Shown here in pieces: positions 14,408 to 16,081 of a stretch of 16,081 nucleotides of DNA; the stretch's first letter is position 1; each line of letters starts with the position of its first letter. Origin of the DNA: JBGUVL01 sp045134375 (GTDB lineage: Bacteria > Bacillota_I > Bacilli_A > Erysipelotrichales > Erysipelotrichaceae); the NCBI GenBank assembly GCA_045134375.1, contig JBGUVL010000032.1, positions 1-16,081 on the forward strand. The letters are read 5' to 3'. The notes beneath the pieces are model-generated. The model worked only from the letters and a program-made list of their open reading frames with translations, searched no databases and was not told where the DNA came from. Position numbers and translations under genes: made by a program.

Positions 14408-15826
14408 TCAAGTTGGATTATTTCCATGAAGTTTTTCACGAACGAATACCCGTTTTAATTTTTCTTTATTGTAAGGATAAAGTGGATACATATATCCTCT
14501 CCCCATGACGCCTTTGCTTACAAACATCAAATACAAGATAAAAATAATGCCAATGACAAAGCCATAAATGCCAAACAACGCACTTAAGATAAGCAATAAA
14601 ATACGAAGAAATTTGGTCGCATAACCTATCTCATAGCTCGATTGGGTAAAATTTGTCAATGCCACAAATGCCATATAAAAAATCACTTCACCATTGATCC
14701 ATCCTGCCTGAATCGCAAATTCTCCTAAAATCAAAGCACCTATTACACTAAAAGAAGAGGTTAATGTCTGAGGTGTATTTAAACTTGCTAATTTAATCGC
14801 ATCAATTCCAATCTCCAAAAAAATTAACTGAAAGAAAACGGGAATGGATACGGTATCTTCGATTGCCAAAAATTTCAGCCAAGAAGGAACATAGGATAAA
14901 TAGGAAAGTGCAAGATACCACAATGGTGTTAATAACAAAGTGATAAAAAACACAAGCATCCTTACCATTTTTAAATACGTACCAATCACAGGAAGACAAT
15001 AGTAATCCTGTGCCTCATCGAAGAAATCAAAAAAAGAAACAGGAAGAATGATACAGCTAGGAGAATTATCCAATAGTAGGACAATTTGCCCCTCTAACAA
15101 ATAGGAGCTAGCGACATCCGGACGTTCACTGTATTTGACTTTTGGAAAAGGATCATACCAATGATGGGGAATCAACGCTTCACTAAGGCTTTCCTGTGCC
15201 ATGGTCAACGCATCCACATCAATGGATGCAATGCGCTCCTTTAACCTTTTTAAAAAAGAAGAATCCACTTTATTTGCCATATAAGAAATTACCAAATCAC
15301 TTTTTGATACCTTTCCTACTTGAACCATTTCAAAACGCAAATGCGGATCCCGGATCCTTCTTCGAATCAACGCGGTATTAAAAACTAAAGTTTCTACAAA
15401 ACCATCCCGACTACCGCGCAAGACTCGATCATCCTGTGGCTCTTCTACACTGCGCAAAGGATAGGTTCTTGCATCAATCATGATCGCTTTGGGAAATTCT
15501 TCGATAAGCAACACCAAAGGACCACAAAGAACTTGATCCATCATTTTCGTAAGATCCTCTTCTAAACTGACTTCAATATAGGGAATGAAGCGTTTCTCAA
15601 AATACGAAGCGTCTTTTTTCTGAATGGCTTCTTTGCTGTCCTGTTTCAATAAAAATTCCATTATTTTTTCTAAAATATCATCTTTGACAAAAGCATCAAC
15701 AAAAAAGAAGGAACAGCGCTTTTCACTCACCACAAGCTCTCTTCTTACCACATCAAAATTTTCCGGTATCGTTAGCTTTTTTTCCAATATCGAAACATTT
15801 TTATTATAATCCGAACACAATTTCAT
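14408..15826 (-). CDS. spoVAF: SpoVAF-like spore germination protein (GerA family)
   Basis: Inner spore-membrane protein related to the A subunits of germinant receptors; SpoVAF in Bacillus supports ion release and the germination response. The 472-residue product has the soluble N-terminal region with the family hallmark RTYPLRSVEEP, VLRGSRDGFVE at 135-145, NTALIRRRIRD and LRFEMVQVG at 150-171, then TERPDVA-like YSERPDVASSYLLEGQ at 232-247, and a membrane domain from about residue 288 with several helices (FFITLLLTPLWYLAL, SFSVIGALILGEFAIQ, ILLLILSALFGIYGFVIG). The text is closer to SpoVAF than to GerAA or GerKA as I remember them. The frame opens at 15886, but GAGGTGG six bases before the ATG at 15826 favours the shorter start. 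It stands alone: a divergent gene lies upstream and a terminator downstream, with no other spoVA or gerB/gerC gene in view. Confidence 0.88.
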   Translation of the reverse strand: MKLCSDYNKNVSILEKKLTIPENFDVVRRELVVSEKRCSFFFVDAFVKDDILEKIMEFLLKQDSKEAIQKKDASYFEKRFIPYIEVSLEEDLTKMMDQVLCGPLVLLIEEFPKAIMIDARTYPLRSVEEPQDDRVLRGSRDGFVETLVFNTALIRRRIRDPHLRFEMVQVGKVSKSDLVISYMANKVDSSFLKRLKERIASIDVDALTMAQESLSEALIPHHWYDPFPKVKYSERPDVASSYLLEGQIVLLLDNSPSCIILPVSFFDFFDEAQDYYCLPVIGTYLKMVRMLVFFITLLLTPLWYLALSYLSYVPSWLKFLAIEDTVSIPVFFQLIFLEIGIDAIKLASLNTPQTLTSSFSVIGALILGEFAIQAGWINGEVIFYMAFVALTNFTQSSYEIGYATKFLRILLLILSALFGIYGFVIGIIFILYLMFVSKGVMGRGYMYPLYPYNKEKLKRVFVREKLHGNNPT

Positions 15827-15841
15827 AGTCCACCTCAGTTC

Positions 15842-15870
15842 TATTGTGGAAGATTTCTTTTTGATTATTC
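15842..15870 (-). promoter_or_regulatory. Possible sigma-G promoter of the spoVAF-like gene
   Basis: On the minus strand GAATA (15866-15870) fits the sigma-G -35 consensus GHATR and, 17 bases on, CACAATA (15842-15848) matches the -10 consensus CATWHTA at six of seven positions. Forespore expression is expected for spoVA genes. Against it, the start point would fall almost on the ribosome binding site, leaving a very short leader. Confidence 0.35.
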
Positions 15871-15874
15871 CTAA

Positions 15875-15903
15875 TTGACATTCCACTTTTCTTCTTCTAA
15901 AGT
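15875..15903 (+). promoter_or_regulatory. Promoter of the divergent membrane-protein gene
   Basis: A perfect TTGACA (15875-15880) is followed after 17 bases by TAAAGT (15898-15903, 4/6 match). The predicted start coincides with the ATG at 15910, which has no recognisable Shine-Dalgarno sequence, implying a leaderless mRNA if the promoter is real. Confidence 0.5.
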
Positions 15904-15909
15904 AGTACT

Positions 15910-16081
15910 ATGAAAGTAAAAAAACGAAATGGATATGAATTAGCGAATCTCTTGCTTCTCTCTCTATCCCTATTTTTAGCAACTCGAGATTCCTTATTTT
16001 TTGAAAATTTAACGCATGTTGGAAATCAAAAGGAATGGCGTTTTCTCTTTCTTTTTTGGGGCATACTTCAATCATTTTATT
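15910..16081 (+). CDS. Start of an unidentified membrane protein, cut by window edge
   Basis: The frame begins MKVKKRNGYELANLLLLSLSLF and stays open for 57 codons to the end of the window. The basic N terminus followed by a leucine-rich stretch (residues about 10-23), and a second hydrophobic segment (WRFLFLFWGILQSF, from about 43), indicate an integral membrane protein. An in-frame TAA lies 12 bases before the ATG and no other in-frame start is nearby, so the start is fairly secure despite the lack of a ribosome binding site. Divergent from the spoVAF-like gene with an 83-base gap. Family not recognised from the visible part. Confidence 0.6.
   Translation, partial: MKVKKRNGYELANLLLLSLSLFLATRDSLFFENLTHVGNQKEWRFLFLFWGILQSFY

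Noticed and set aside
15846..15886. GTGGAA / TTCCAC inverted repeat in the spoVAF divergent region
   Set aside because: Six-base arms 29 bases apart are expected often by chance; no further support.
1..16081. Possible mobile element, CRISPR array, toxin-antitoxin or defence system
   Set aside because: No transposase or integrase motifs, no spaced direct repeats, no tRNA or attachment-site structures; gene content is core metabolism and sporulation.

Overview
The window looks like chromosomal DNA from an AT-rich, low-GC, spore-forming anaerobic or facultative Bacillota. Evidence: strong AGGAGG-type ribosome binding sites, sigma-A-like promoters, CIRCE heat-shock operators, candidate catabolite (cre) motifs beside pyruvate formate-lyase, a PTS enzyme I, a PyrR homologue and a SpoVAF/GerA-type germination protein. 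A lineage such as Erysipelotrichales is plausible, but the sequence alone does not prove it.

Layout, left to right. (1) 1-1448: 5' part of guaA (GMP synthase), minus strand, cut by the window edge. (2) 1584-3657: htpG (Hsp90) as its own unit, with a terminator and a promoter carrying two CIRCE-like operators. (3) 3677-7340: the minus-strand run pflB - pflA - mscL, i.e. pyruvate formate-lyase, its radical-SAM activase and the large mechanosensitive channel. A strong hairpin lies between pflB and pflA, and the run ends in a terminator overlapping the mscL stop. (4) 7360-9055: a divergent plus-strand pair, a pyrR-like gene and an M42 aminopeptidase, closed by a terminator. The pflB/pyrR intergenic space holds two opposed promoters and two cre-like motifs. 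(5) 9157-9885: a VTT-domain (TVP38/TMEM64) membrane protein, minus strand. (6) 9886-10462: a gene-poor stretch with one doubtful small ORF and a strong bidirectional terminator. (7) 10463-14276: minus-strand ptsI, a small unknown gene, and a lipoprotein substrate-binding protein of the oligopeptide type. ptsI has its own extended -10 promoter inside the end of the small gene, with a perfect palindrome at the expected transcription start. (8) 14372-15826: a SpoVAF-like gene, minus strand, separated by a terminator. (9) 15910-16081: start of a divergent membrane protein, cut by the right edge.

Functionally this is mostly core metabolism and housekeeping: purine synthesis, protein folding, anaerobic pyruvate cleavage, sugar uptake, osmotic protection, peptide uptake and breakdown, and spore germination. 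I see no mobile element, CRISPR array, tRNA, rRNA or defence cluster. The interesting material is regulatory: tandem CIRCE elements on htpG, an inverted repeat enclosing the start site of the small gene at 12239-12562, the palindrome in the ptsI leader, the pflB-pflA hairpin, and genes found apart from their usual partners (ptsI without ptsH, pyrR without pyr genes, spoVAF next to no visible spoVA gene).
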